Below, piece by piece: positions 44,574 to 52,504 of a stretch of DNA of 64,000 bases. The DNA comes from Alphaproteobacteria bacterium. GTDB taxonomy: Bacteria; Pseudomonadota; Alphaproteobacteria; Ferrovibrionales; Ferrovibrionaceae. The position numbers and the translations under genes were made by a program. Within the stretch, counting starts at the first letter, position 1, and each line of letters begins with the position of its first letter. Location: assembly GCA_018336035.1 (NCBI GenBank), contig JAGXRD010000123.1, positions 124,001-188,000 on the forward strand, read 5' to 3'. The notes beneath the pieces were generated by a model, which made no database searches, was not told where the DNA came from, and was given only the letters and a program-made list of their open reading frames with translations.

Positions 44574-45665
44574 ATGACCGTCTCTGTCGCGAAACCGGCC
44601 AAGCCTTTCCGATACCTGCACGCAGCGAACCGCTGGCTCGCCCGCTGTCATGTCGCCTTGGCCACGACGATCCTGGTCGTCATCTGCGTGGTGGGCGCGC
44701 AGCTGCTGATTTTGCTGTTCGGCTGGCTGCTCGATCAGCCGCTGACCTATCGCATCTATCTGATCGGCGCCATCGTCACCGTCCTGGCTGCCACGCCGGT
44801 GATCTTCTATGCCCAGACGCTGCTGCGGTCGCAGCGTGCAGCCAGATACCAGCTGAAACTGATGACACGCGAACTGGCTATCGCCCTGCACAATGCGCAG
44901 GACATCAACAACGCGCGCACGGCGCAGTTCGCCAATATGAGCCATGAATTGCGCACGCCGATGAATGCCATTGTCGGCTTCTCGGATATCCTGCGCAACG
45001 AACGCTTCGGCCCGATGCAGAATGCGCGCTATCTGGAATTCGCTGGCGACATCAACGACAGTGCCCAGCACCTGCTCGACCTGATCAACAACCTACTGGA
45101 TCTGGCCAAGCTGGAAGCCGGCGGTTTCGATATCCGCGACGCCGAAGCCGTTGAGGTGGAAGACGCCATCGAAATGGCGGTCCGCCTGTTGCGTCCGCTG
45201 GCGACGCAACAGGATGTGGCGGTCAATGTGGATATTGTTGTGCCGGGCCTGCATATCGTCGCCATCGAACGGATGCTGCGGCAGATCATGATCAACCTGC
45301 TGTCCAATGCAATCAAGTTCACACCGCCGAAAGGCGAGGTGACGATCCTGCTGCATAGTAACCCGGCCAATGAGGCCGTGGTGGAGATTCGCGACTGCGG
45401 CATCGGCATGTCGGCAGCCGATATCCGCGCCGCCTTCATGCCGTTCGGGCAGGTCAACAGCATGCTGAGCCGCCAGCATGCCGGCACCGGTCTCGGCCTG
45501 CCGCTGGCCAAGGCGATGGTGGAACTCAATCATGGCCGCCTTGACCTTCGCAGCACGCCGGGTGAAGGCACGACCGTGACGTTGACTTTCCCCACGCTCG
45601 CGTCCGGCCATACCGAATCGCCTCAAATAGACGAGCTTGCTGCCCGCGCCGAGGAAACACGGTAG
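44574..45665 (+). CDS. Membrane sensor histidine kinase (HisKA)
   Basis: 363 residues. Two membrane segments (about 22-45 and 60-85) flank a very short periplasmic loop. The phosphorylated histidine is in FANMSHELRTPMNAIVGFSDIL. The ATP-binding boxes are NLLSNAIKFTPPKG (N), RDCGIGM (G1) and GTGLGLPLAKAMVELNHG (G2). It resembles PleC/DivJ-related cell-cycle kinases in the HisKA region. No response regulator gene is adjacent, so it is an orphan. GGGG directly precedes the ATG. Confidence 0.9.
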   Translation: MTVSVAKPAKPFRYLHAANRWLARCHVALATTILVVICVVGAQLLILLFGWLLDQPLTYRIYLIGAIVTVLAATPVIFYAQTLLRSQRAARYQLKLMTRELAIALHNAQDINNARTAQFANMSHELRTPMNAIVGFSDILRNERFGPMQNARYLEFAGDINDSAQHLLDLINNLLDLAKLEAGGFDIRDAEAVEVEDAIEMAVRLLRPLATQQDVAVNVDIVVPGLHIVAIERMLRQIMINLLSNAIKFTPPKGEVTILLHSNPANEAVVEIRDCGIGMSAADIRAAFMPFGQVNSMLSRQHAGTGLGLPLAKAMVELNHGRLDLRSTPGEGTTVTLTFPTLASGHTESPQIDELAARAEETR

Positions 45666-45667
45666 CT

Positions 45668-45847
45668 TTACCACCGCCGTCCACCCGGCTTTGACATTTC
45701 GAGCAACGTCGCGGCATCGGGGCGACTTCTGCGGCGCGGCAGGCCAACATCCTGGCGCAGATGATCGTCCAGCCCGTCGAGGTCATTTGGTCGCCAGAAC
45801 AGCGTGAGCCGGCCCAGCCAGCCTGCGAGTATTTTGAATAAGCACAT
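45668..45847 (-). CDS. DUF1127-like small basic protein (59 aa)
   Basis: 59 residues starting at ATG 45847 with a textbook AAGGAG 8 nt upstream. The sequence LDGLDDHLRQDVGLPR matches the DUF1127 pattern (Leu-Asp/Arg-rich helix ending in a Asp-Ile/Val-Gly-Leu-x-Arg turn). The protein ends SKPGGRRW. DUF1127 proteins in alphaproteobacteria bind RNA and affect phosphate and carbon metabolism. It converges with the histidine kinase gene, 2 nt apart. Confidence 0.75.
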   Translation of the reverse strand: MCLFKILAGWLGRLTLFWRPNDLDGLDDHLRQDVGLPRRRSRPDAATLLEMSKPGGRRW

Positions 45848-46146
45848 CGGTCGTCTCCTTCGGGTTGAAGGCGACGCCGGCAGGCGGGCAGGGCACAATC
45901 CACACTAGGAAATGCAAAAGGCCCCGTCCGATACCGGCGGGGCCTTTTGCAGGGAATGCTATGTTGCGTGATCAGCACATGGCGAAACTCTGCGGCCCCC
46001 GGATGCGGTGGGTCGAGCGGCTTTCAAGCATGTAGACCATGAACAACATGGCCGCGATTTAGCGGGGGATGCGGTGCGCGGTCAAATCCAAAATCACCGT
46101 GCCGAAATCATTGCCGGCCAGCGTTGCGAAAACACCACAGTTTGTT
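45848..46146. other. Intergenic region with bidirectional terminator
   Basis: 299 nt. It holds the DUF1127 promoter on its left side, the strong inverted repeat listed separately, and about 190 nt toward the aldolase stop codon in which I find no supported gene. Confidence 0.5.
45914..45950. terminator. Bidirectional rho-independent terminator
   Basis: GCAAAAGGCCCCG (45914-45926) and CGGGGCCTTTTGC (45938-45950), a perfect 13-bp stem whose A/T ends supply short U tracts on both strands. It ends the transcript of the aldolase gene on the minus strand. Confidence 0.8.
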
Positions 46147-46938
46147 TCAGCTCTTATAATCCGGCTCTTCGCGGTCGAGAATCCGCTGCATGCTCAGCAG
46201 GTGCAGGCGGGCTGATTCATCGTCGCCGGCGCGCATCTGCTCGTAGGTCGCCTGCGCGATGTGTTGCGGCACGGGTTTCAGCTTGCGCCCCGTGCTTTCG
46301 GCCAGCACCTGTGCCTGGCAGGCGCGCTCCAGGTAATAGAGGTCGTCCCAGGCTTCGGCGATGGTCTTGCCCAGTACCATCACGCCGTGATGCATCATGA
46401 AGATGATATCGGCATCGCCCACTGAGGCCGCGATGCGGTCGCCTTCCGTGTTGTCGAGGGCGAGTCCGTTATAGTCGTGGTCGACTTTGGTGCGGCCGTA
46501 GAATTTCAGCGACGACTGCCCGGCGAAAGCCAGCGGTTCGCCCTCGACCATGCACAGAGCTGTGGCATGCGGCATATGCGTGTGAAGCGCAACGCGGGCG
46601 CGCGGTACATTTTTATGCATGCGGCCATGGATGAAGAAGGCTGTGGCTTCGGGAATGCCATCGCCGGCGACCACATTGCCGTGAAAATCGCAGACCACCA
46701 GATTGGAGGCGGTCACTTCGCTGAAGGCAAAGCCATAGGGATTGACCAGGAAGAGGTCGTCATGGCCGGGCAGCATGGCTGAGAAGTGGTTGCAGATGCC
46801 CTCATGCAGACCGAGCCGCGCGGCCATGCGGAAGCAGGTGGCGAGATCGATGCGGGCCTGCCGGATCTCCGGCGTGTCGAGGTCTGGGCGGTTATGACCG
46901 CTGTGTATCGCTGGGGCAGGCGTGAAGGCATGCGCCAT
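46147..46938 (-). CDS. Class II aldolase/adducin family protein
   Basis: 263 residues from ATG 46938, preceded by CGGAG at 7 nt; longer starts were rejected for lack of a ribosome site. Zinc site: ARVALHTHMPHATALC (His-x-His) and MMHHGVMVLGK. The catalytic-domain N-terminus GLHEGICNHFSAMLPGHDDLFLVNPYG is typical. Members cleave or decarboxylate phosphorylated sugars or hydroxy-acids. It is divergent from the isonitrile hydratase-like gene. Substrate unknown. Confidence 0.87.
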   Translation of the reverse strand: MAHAFTPAPAIHSGHNRPDLDTPEIRQARIDLATCFRMAARLGLHEGICNHFSAMLPGHDDLFLVNPYGFAFSEVTASNLVVCDFHGNVVAGDGIPEATAFFIHGRMHKNVPRARVALHTHMPHATALCMVEGEPLAFAGQSSLKFYGRTKVDHDYNGLALDNTEGDRIAASVGDADIIFMMHHGVMVLGKTIAEAWDDLYYLERACQAQVLAESTGRKLKPVPQHIAQATYEQMRAGDDESARLHLLSMQRILDREEPDYKS

Positions 46939-47223
46939 GGGTCGGCTCCGATGTTTATGCTCTGCGTAGCTTCCCATTTTCGCCATTCCCGCGCCAGACT
47001 GCTTTTGCCGACATACAAAATACGGCTGCGCAAAGCGCGACGGAGGAAATGACGAAAATGAACCGATGCAATTCCCCGGTTGAAGCTTGGTGGCGCATCC
47101 ATCACACTGGCCACATCCGCGCGACTGGCGAGACAAGGTGGTTCACCACCGGGGAGCGTGGATTCTGTCGCGCCGCTCGCCTGGGCACCTCACAATCTGT
47201 CGTCGTTCAACCGGGAGGCCGCC
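46939..47223. other. Divergent intergenic region, aldolase and DJ-1/PfpI genes
   Basis: 285 nt, probably two divergent promoters. A compact hairpin GGTGGT-TC-ACCACC lies at 47137-47150. No supported gene; overlapping open frames here are continuations of neighbours. Confidence 0.35.
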
Positions 47224-47913
47224 ATGTCCCTGCAGATCGGTTTTGTGCTGTTTCCGAACCTGACCCAGCTTGACCTGACCGGTCCCTGGGAAGTGTTTTC
47301 CAAACTGCCCGGCGCCACCTGTCACCTGCTGGCGCCAACGCTGGAGCCGGTGAAAAGCAGCAGCGCCGGCCTCACCATCCTGCCGACCACCACCTATGCC
47401 GACTGCCCGCAGCTCGACATCGTCTGTGTGCCCGGCGGGCCGGGACATCTGCAGGCGATGGAAGACACGGTGACGCTGGATTTTCTCATCAAGCAGGCGC
47501 CAGGCTGCCGCTATGTCACGGCGGTCTGCACCGGCGCGCTGGTATTGGCAGCCGCAGGGTTGTTGACGGGCTATCGCGCCACCACGCACTGGATGTCTTT
47601 GGAGCGCCTGGCGGCTTTTGGTGCAACGCCGGTGTCGGAACGCGTCGTCACCGACCGCAACCGCGTGACCGGAGGTGGCGTCACCGCCGGTATCGATTTC
47701 GGACTGGTGCTGGTGCAGGTGCTGGCCGGCGAACAGACGGCGCGCGAAATCCAGCTGCAGATCGAATACGAACCGCAGCCGCCCTTTGGTGGTTCGCCGG
47801 GCACAGCCGATCCGGTGACGGTGGCAAGCTTACGCGGCAAACTCGGGCCTTACGCGACCATGATGCAGGAGGTCGATGCCCGCGCCCTGGCCAGACTTAA
47901 CGGGCCAGACTGA
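47224..47913 (+). CDS. DJ-1/PfpI family protein, isonitrile hydratase-like
   Basis: 229 residues with GGGAGG before the ATG. The nucleophile cysteine sits in the elbow YVTAVCTGALVLAAAGLL (about residue 101). Further matches to InhA-type isonitrile hydratases are TTHWMSLERL and DRNRVTGGGVTAGIDFGL. Isonitrile hydratase converts isonitriles to N-substituted formamides; AraC-associated amidotransferase-like relatives exist, so the substrate is a prediction. A RidA gene follows 13 nt downstream. Confidence 0.87.
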   Translation: MSLQIGFVLFPNLTQLDLTGPWEVFSKLPGATCHLLAPTLEPVKSSSAGLTILPTTTYADCPQLDIVCVPGGPGHLQAMEDTVTLDFLIKQAPGCRYVTAVCTGALVLAAAGLLTGYRATTHWMSLERLAAFGATPVSERVVTDRNRVTGGGVTAGIDFGLVLVQVLAGEQTAREIQLQIEYEPQPPFGGSPGTADPVTVASLRGKLGPYATMMQEVDARALARLNGPD

Positions 47914-47926
47914 AAGGATGACGACC

Positions 47927-48313
47927 ATGGAAACCATTGCCCGCAACCCGACCAAGGGTATCTACCCCGCCACGCCAGACTACATCCATGCGCTGGAGGT
48001 GCGTAACCCGACGCGCTTCCTTTATGTCGCCGGCACGATGGGGCTGGATGAGCGAGGCGCAGCCGGCAAGACTCTGGACGAGCAGCTGGTGCTGATCTGG
48101 AACAACCTGCGTACCATCCTGGCCAGCGCCGACATGACGGTGGACAATATTGTCCGCATCACCAGCTATCTGCGCGATCCGGCCTATGCCGAGGCAAACC
48201 AGAACGCGCGCGTCGCCGCGCTGAAAGGCCGCGTGGTGCCGACGACCGCCATCGTGGTGCAGACGCTGGTGCCGGAATGGCTGGTGGAACTGGAGATCGT
48301 CGCGGCCGCGTGA
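47927..48313 (+). CDS. RidA family protein lacking the canonical arginine
   Basis: 128 residues; ATG 47927 follows AAAGGA at a normal distance, unlike the ATG nine nt earlier. The trimeric chorismate-mutase-like fold is recognised by FLYVAGTMGLDERG, NLRTILASADMTVDNIVRITSYL and LVPEWLVELEIVA. At the position where deaminating RidA proteins have Arg in a Pro-x-Arg motif, this one has VVPTTAIV. It is therefore probably from a non-deaminase Rid subfamily. Co-transcribed with the DJ-1/PfpI gene. Confidence 0.87.
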   Translation: METIARNPTKGIYPATPDYIHALEVRNPTRFLYVAGTMGLDERGAAGKTLDEQLVLIWNNLRTILASADMTVDNIVRITSYLRDPAYAEANQNARVAALKGRVVPTTAIVVQTLVPEWLVELEIVAAA

Positions 48314-48319
48314 CTGGGC

Positions 48320-48631
48320 TTAACTCTTGCCCATCGCCTTCTTTTCGGTAGCGACGATATCCTTCTCGGTGAACAGGTATTCTTTAAGCTGTTCCTGGAA
48401 ATGCTCGTCGTTGCGGCGCAGCCATTCCAGCGCCATGGCGGCATGCTCGATCTCTTCGCGCATGTTGTGCAGCAGAATGGCTTTGAGCGCCTCGTCTTCG
48501 CAATCGTCGGCGCGCTGACGGTACCAGTCGACGGCCTCCAGCTCTTCCATCAGGGAAACGATGGCGTGATGCATCGAGATCGTCTTCTTGGAAAGACGTT
48601 CACGCGGGGCATGCAGATTGTCGCTGGCCAT
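48320..48631 (-). CDS. Encapsulated-ferritin-type (EncFtn) ferroxidase, no targeting peptide
   Basis: 103 residues. The core closely resembles the Rhodospirillum rubrum encapsulated ferritin as I recall it: HHAIVSLMEELEAVDWYRQR and EEIEHAAMALEWLRRND. The iron ligands (two Glu of MEELEAVDWY, Glu and His of EEIEHAAM) are kept. EncFtn forms a ring of dimers that oxidises Fe(II) but stores it only inside an encapsulin shell. Here the chain stops at EKKAMGKS, without the Leu-Gly-Ile/Ser-Leu-type tail that docks into the shell, and no encapsulin gene is near. Confidence 0.85.
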   Translation of the reverse strand: MASDNLHAPRERLSKKTISMHHAIVSLMEELEAVDWYRQRADDCEDEALKAILLHNMREEIEHAAMALEWLRRNDEHFQEQLKEYLFTEKDIVATEKKAMGKS

Positions 48632-48695
48632 GGATACTCCTCAGGCGTCTTGGGGCTTGCATGGAGTAAATGGCGGAAGGCTGCGAAAGTTCCGG

Positions 48696-49754
48696 CTAGA
48701 AGGCCCGGGTTTCTCCGATGGGCATGACATCGGCTTCGCCAGGCGCATAACCGATGGCGGCTGCACCCGCGCGCAGGCGGTCCGGCGCCTCGAAAGGCGG
48801 CTCATTGCTCAGCACCACCGTGCCCCAGTGCATGCCGATGATACGCCTTGCGCCGACATCACGCCCCAGCTGCGCGGCTTGTTCCGGCGTCGTATGGCTG
48901 CTGCGCATGATGGCCTGCGGCTCGTAGGCGCCAATGCCGACGAAGGCGGTGTCGAAGGGGCCGAGCTTCTCGCCGATTTCGCGAAAGACGGTGCCGTAAG
49001 TCGTGTCGCCCGAGAAATACAGCTTGCGACCGCCGGCCGCATAGGTGAAGCCGGCCCAGAGCGTGCGGTTGCCATCGAACAGGCCGCGGCGTGAGAAATG
49101 CACCGCGGGTGTCACTGTGATCAGCACGCCCTTGCGTTCGATACTGTCGTACCAGTCTAGCTCACTGACGTCGGTATAGCCGGCATCGCGGAAATACACG
49201 CCAAGACCAAGTGGCACTATCACACTGATCCGCGACTTGTTGGGAATCTCTGCAATCGCCTTCAGGTCGAGGTGGTCGTAGTGGTTGTGGCTCAGCGTCA
49301 GGATGTCGATAGGCGGCAGTTCGGTCGGCGATAGGGCAGAGGGGACGTAGCGCTTGGGTCCAAAGGCGTTGAATGGCCCGGCGGTTACCGAAAGATAGGG
49401 ATCGGTCAGGATGGTGGCGCCGCCGAGCTTGATCAAAAAGGCCGCATGACCGAGCCAGGTATAGCTGTCGGCGTTATGATGGCGCTGCAGCCCGGCCAGC
49501 ACTTCGGATTTCGGCAGTACATGGCCTTCCGGCACCGTGATGGTGTCGAAGCCTTTCCAGAGCATGCCCCAGAAGAACGGAATGCGATCGCCCAGTGTCG
49601 CCGGCGCCGGCGGGTTGTCGTTATAGGGATTGCGGAAACGTCCATCGGCCAGGTGGTGCGCGGGCTTGTTGGGCATCGGAGTCTCGTCGGTGGACGCGCA
49701 GCCTGTCACCGCGAGAAGCGGCAGAAGCAGCAGGGGGAGCAGGCGGCTACGCAT
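48696..49754 (-). CDS. Lipoprotein metallo-beta-lactamase-fold hydrolase (NAPE-PLD/UlaG-like)
   Basis: 352 residues. The N-terminus MRSRLLPLLLLPLLAVTGCAS is a lipoprotein signal with lipobox ending in Cys 19. Zinc site: LTLSHNHYDHLDLKAI, with further ligands in AVHFSRRG and YFSGDTTYG and SSHTTPEQA/GMHWGTVVL. The overall match is to NAPE-phospholipase D-like periplasmic phosphodiesterases. Substrate unknown; a membrane lipid is possible. Confidence 0.87.
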   Translation of the reverse strand: MRSRLLPLLLLPLLAVTGCASTDETPMPNKPAHHLADGRFRNPYNDNPPAPATLGDRIPFFWGMLWKGFDTITVPEGHVLPKSEVLAGLQRHHNADSYTWLGHAAFLIKLGGATILTDPYLSVTAGPFNAFGPKRYVPSALSPTELPPIDILTLSHNHYDHLDLKAIAEIPNKSRISVIVPLGLGVYFRDAGYTDVSELDWYDSIERKGVLITVTPAVHFSRRGLFDGNRTLWAGFTYAAGGRKLYFSGDTTYGTVFREIGEKLGPFDTAFVGIGAYEPQAIMRSSHTTPEQAAQLGRDVGARRIIGMHWGTVVLSNEPPFEAPDRLRAGAAAIGYAPGEADVMPIGETRAF

Positions 49755-49827
49755 GATGACAACGAGATTAGATTGGCGGTTCGGCCCGGCAAGACGAGCA
49801 TGAAACGCGGCCGGTGACAGCCGTCAC

Positions 49828-51312
49828 TCAGTTGCGCCAGAAGGAGCGGCTAAAGGGGATCAGCAGGATCAGGATTTCCAGTCGTCCGGCCAGCATGCCG
49901 AAGGACATCAGCCATTTCACGCCGGCCGGCACCTCCTTGAAGGTGCAGCAGGGGCCGCTATTCGGGCCGAGGCCGGGGCCGACATTGCCCAGTGCGGTCG
50001 CCGCCGCGCCCAGGCTTTCCGTGAAGGTGAGACCGAAAGCGGAAATTGCCAGCGCGAGCATCACGAGCAGCAGCAGGTATGTGAAGATGTAGGTGGCGAC
50101 GCCGGTGCGGATCGCATCAGATACCGTGTCGCCGTTGAAGGTGACGCGGAAGGCGCCATGCGGATAGATCTGACGCCGCACCTGCATGCGCAGTGTTTTC
50201 AGCATGATCAGCACGCGGAAAACCTTGATGCCGCCGACGGTCGAGCCGGTGCAACCGCCGATCAGCATCAGCAGGAAGGCGACGGTTTCCGGGAAACCGC
50301 CCCAGAGCGAATAGTCATGACCTGTGAAACCCGACGTCGTGATGGTGGCAACGACAGCAAAGGCGGCGCTGCGGATCGCTTCCATGATCGCGATATCTTC
50401 ATGCACCAGACGCCAGAGCGCGATCATGGCAGTGGCGCCGGCAATGATGGAAAGGAACAGGCGGACCTGCTCGTCGCGCCACAGGATGCCGGGGCGGCCA
50501 TAACCGGCGATGATATACAGGCCGAAAGGCATGGCCCCCAGCATCATGAACAGCACCGCCACCCATTCGATGGCCGAGCTGCTGAAAAAGCCAAAGCCGG
50601 CATCGTGGGTCGAATAGCCGCCGGTTGCGATGGTGGTCATCGCATGATTGACAGCATCGAAGAAACTCATGCCGGCAATCCAGAAGCAGAGAGTGCAGAC
50701 GAAGGTCAGGATGGCGTAAATGATGCCGATCTGCTGCACCACTTCGGTGATCCGCGGCAGGAACTTGCTTGAATTGGGCGACAGGTCGAGGCTGAACAGC
50801 TGCAGGCCGCCGATGCGCAGGAAAGGCAATGCCAGCACGGCAATGGTGACCACGCCAAAGCCGCCGATCCACATCAGCAGCGAGCGCCACATCAGGAGTC
50901 CGCGCGGCAGGTTATCCAGCCCGACGATCACGGTGGAGCCAGTGTTGGTCAGGCCCGAAACCGACTCAAAAACCGCGTCGGCCAACGACATCTGTAATTC
51001 CGACAGCATGAAGGGCACGGCGCTGACCAGGCAGATGGTCAGCCAGGTGGCCGGCAGCAGCAGCAGGGTTTCGTTCAGCGTGATCTTCTGGCTGCGGTCG
51101 TAGGTGGCAATCGCCAGGCCGGTCCCCAGGAAGAGCGTGCCGGAGGCACATGTCAGGAAGACGACGTAATCCTCATGACTGTCGGCCAGGTCGACCAGCA
51201 TCGGCACCAGCATGGCGATACCGAAACAGCAACTGACGACGCCGACAAAGAACAGAATCGGAGCGGGCCGAACCGTGCTGTTCTTCTGGGGGCTGACGAC
51301 GGCGTTGCTCAT
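49828..51312 (-). CDS. trkH: TrkH family potassium uptake channel subunit
   Basis: 494 residues, ten-plus membrane segments in four pore repeats. Selectivity-filter segments: SGLTNTGSTVI, TIATGGYSTHD, TITTSGFTGHD and ATALGNVGPGLG. The C-terminus FSRSFWRN is typical of TrkH. It imports K+ together with the cytoplasmic gating protein TrkA, whose gene is not in the window. No strong ribosome site at the ATG. Confidence 0.94.
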   Translation of the reverse strand: MSNAVVSPQKNSTVRPAPILFFVGVVSCCFGIAMLVPMLVDLADSHEDYVVFLTCASGTLFLGTGLAIATYDRSQKITLNETLLLLPATWLTICLVSAVPFMLSELQMSLADAVFESVSGLTNTGSTVIVGLDNLPRGLLMWRSLLMWIGGFGVVTIAVLALPFLRIGGLQLFSLDLSPNSSKFLPRITEVVQQIGIIYAILTFVCTLCFWIAGMSFFDAVNHAMTTIATGGYSTHDAGFGFFSSSAIEWVAVLFMMLGAMPFGLYIIAGYGRPGILWRDEQVRLFLSIIAGATAMIALWRLVHEDIAIMEAIRSAAFAVVATITTSGFTGHDYSLWGGFPETVAFLLMLIGGCTGSTVGGIKVFRVLIMLKTLRMQVRRQIYPHGAFRVTFNGDTVSDAIRTGVATYIFTYLLLLVMLALAISAFGLTFTESLGAAATALGNVGPGLGPNSGPCCTFKEVPAGVKWLMSFGMLAGRLEILILLIPFSRSFWRN

Positions 51313-51388
51313 CGGCGCGGAGTGTGGTCGCGCAGCCCCCCAGAATCAAGGGGTGGGGGAATCAGGGCCGGAATCGGACGGGCGGGGC

Positions 51389-52039
51389 CTAGGCGCGACC
51401 GTTGTAGACCATCATGTGGCCGTTGCGGCAGGAGGGGCTGTAGCGGGCGATCAGGTAGCGTGGGCGGAGGCCGACTTCCTGGTTGCGGCGTGCGGTGATC
51501 TCGCCACGCAGGGCATCGGCCTGGCGCGGCTCCCCGGTCTCGCGCAGGGCATTGGCGTAATCCTGCAGCGCCTCGGTGAAGGTCACCGGCTCGTCCTCTT
51601 CCAGCTTCAGGCGGCGCACCATGGCAATGCCCTGGGCATAGTAGGGCACGGACTCGGCATAGAGGCGGCGGTCGTAATAGAGGCGTGCCAGTTCGAACAG
51701 CCGCCGCGAGACCTGGGCGCTGGCCGGGCCACTGGCGGACTCTTCCAGCGCCAGTGAGGTGAGCAGCAGTTCACGCGCATCATCGAACTTGCAGGCATGC
51801 CCCCTCATGCGGCCCAGATTGAACATGGTGAGCGAAAGCAGGGAAGCAGGCACCCGCTCTGTGCCGGCCCAGACCAGTGCCTGGCCATAATACTCTTCCG
51901 CCCGGGGGAAATCGCGAGAGGCCTCGGCGCGGCTGCCGGCGTCGTGGTACCGCGCCGTGTTGCTGGTATTGAAATCCTTTGCGCAACCGCCGGTGAACAG
52001 CAGTGCCAGGATAGTCAGAGCCTTGTACCCCGTCCGCAT
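51389..52039 (-). CDS. TPR-repeat lipoprotein
   Basis: 216 residues from ATG 52039 (GAGGTGAC just upstream). Signal peptide with lipobox LLFTGGC. Tetratricopeptide-type helices follow (ERVPASLLSLTMFNLGRMRG, ARELLLTSLALEES, AESVPYYAQGIAMVRRL). The C-terminus HMMVYNGRA has a CRNGH stretch. Probably outer-membrane anchored. Function unknown. Transcribed toward trkH. Confidence 0.8.
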   Translation of the reverse strand: MRTGYKALTILALLFTGGCAKDFNTSNTARYHDAGSRAEASRDFPRAEEYYGQALVWAGTERVPASLLSLTMFNLGRMRGHACKFDDARELLLTSLALEESASGPASAQVSRRLFELARLYYDRRLYAESVPYYAQGIAMVRRLKLEEDEPVTFTEALQDYANALRETGEPRQADALRGEITARRNQEVGLRPRYLIARYSPSCRNGHMMVYNGRA

Positions 52040-52126
52040 GTCACCTCTACCTGCAACCCGACCCAAGCCGATGGTAAGTGGTGGGGCGTGCTGGCGGAAG
52101 ATGAAAAGCGGAAACGGTTTCGTGGA

Positions 52127-52369
52127 CTAGCCGGGCTTCTTCTTGTCCATTCCAGTTTTCTTGCCGTTATCCATGCCCTTTTTCTGACCCTGGGCCTCCT
52201 TTTTCTTGGCGGCCTTCTCCTTTGTCGTCTTTTCCTCCTTCATCGCCTGGCCTTTCTGGGCGGCGGCAGGCGGTGTGGCGGGTGTGGCTTGCGCCAGGGC
52301 GGCGCTGGCGAGGCCGAGGCTGAACAGGGCAGCGAGCGCGGCGGTGCAGGCGGTTTTGTGCTTGGTCAT
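52127..52369 (-). CDS. Small secreted lysine-rich protein (80 aa)
   Basis: 80 residues. Signal peptide MTKHKTACTAALAALFSLGLA cleaved after ALAQA, then an alanine/lysine-rich tail with no predicted fold (MKEEKTTKEKAAKKKE, repeats of GMD followed by Lys). GGGAGGACGCC before the ATG gives a good ribosome site. No family recognised; low-complexity periplasmic protein. Confidence 0.65.
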   Translation of the reverse strand: MTKHKTACTAALAALFSLGLASAALAQATPATPPAAAQKGQAMKEEKTTKEKAAKKKEAQGQKKGMDNGKKTGMDKKKPG

Positions 52370-52422
52370 GGCGTCCTCCCTTGAGTAGGGCCAGTATACG
52401 CCTCATTGATCGTCTGCGGCAG

Positions 52423-52461
52423 GCAAAAAGAAAGCCCCGCCGGCAGGAACCAGCGGGGCTT
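52423..52461 (-). terminator. Rho-independent terminator of glnA
   Basis: On the minus strand: AAGCCCCGC (52461-52453), a 12-nt loop, GCGGGGCTT (52440-52432), then a T-rich tract interrupted by one C. It lies 44 nt after the glnA stop. Confidence 0.9.
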
Positions 52462-52504
52462 GTTGGACACCCGGCTGTGAAGCCGCGGCCCAGGGAAGGT
52501 CGGA

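Noticed and set aside
48320-48631. Complete encapsulin nanocompartment locus
   Set aside because: No shell-protein gene within the neighbouring sequence and no docking tail on the ferritin-like protein.
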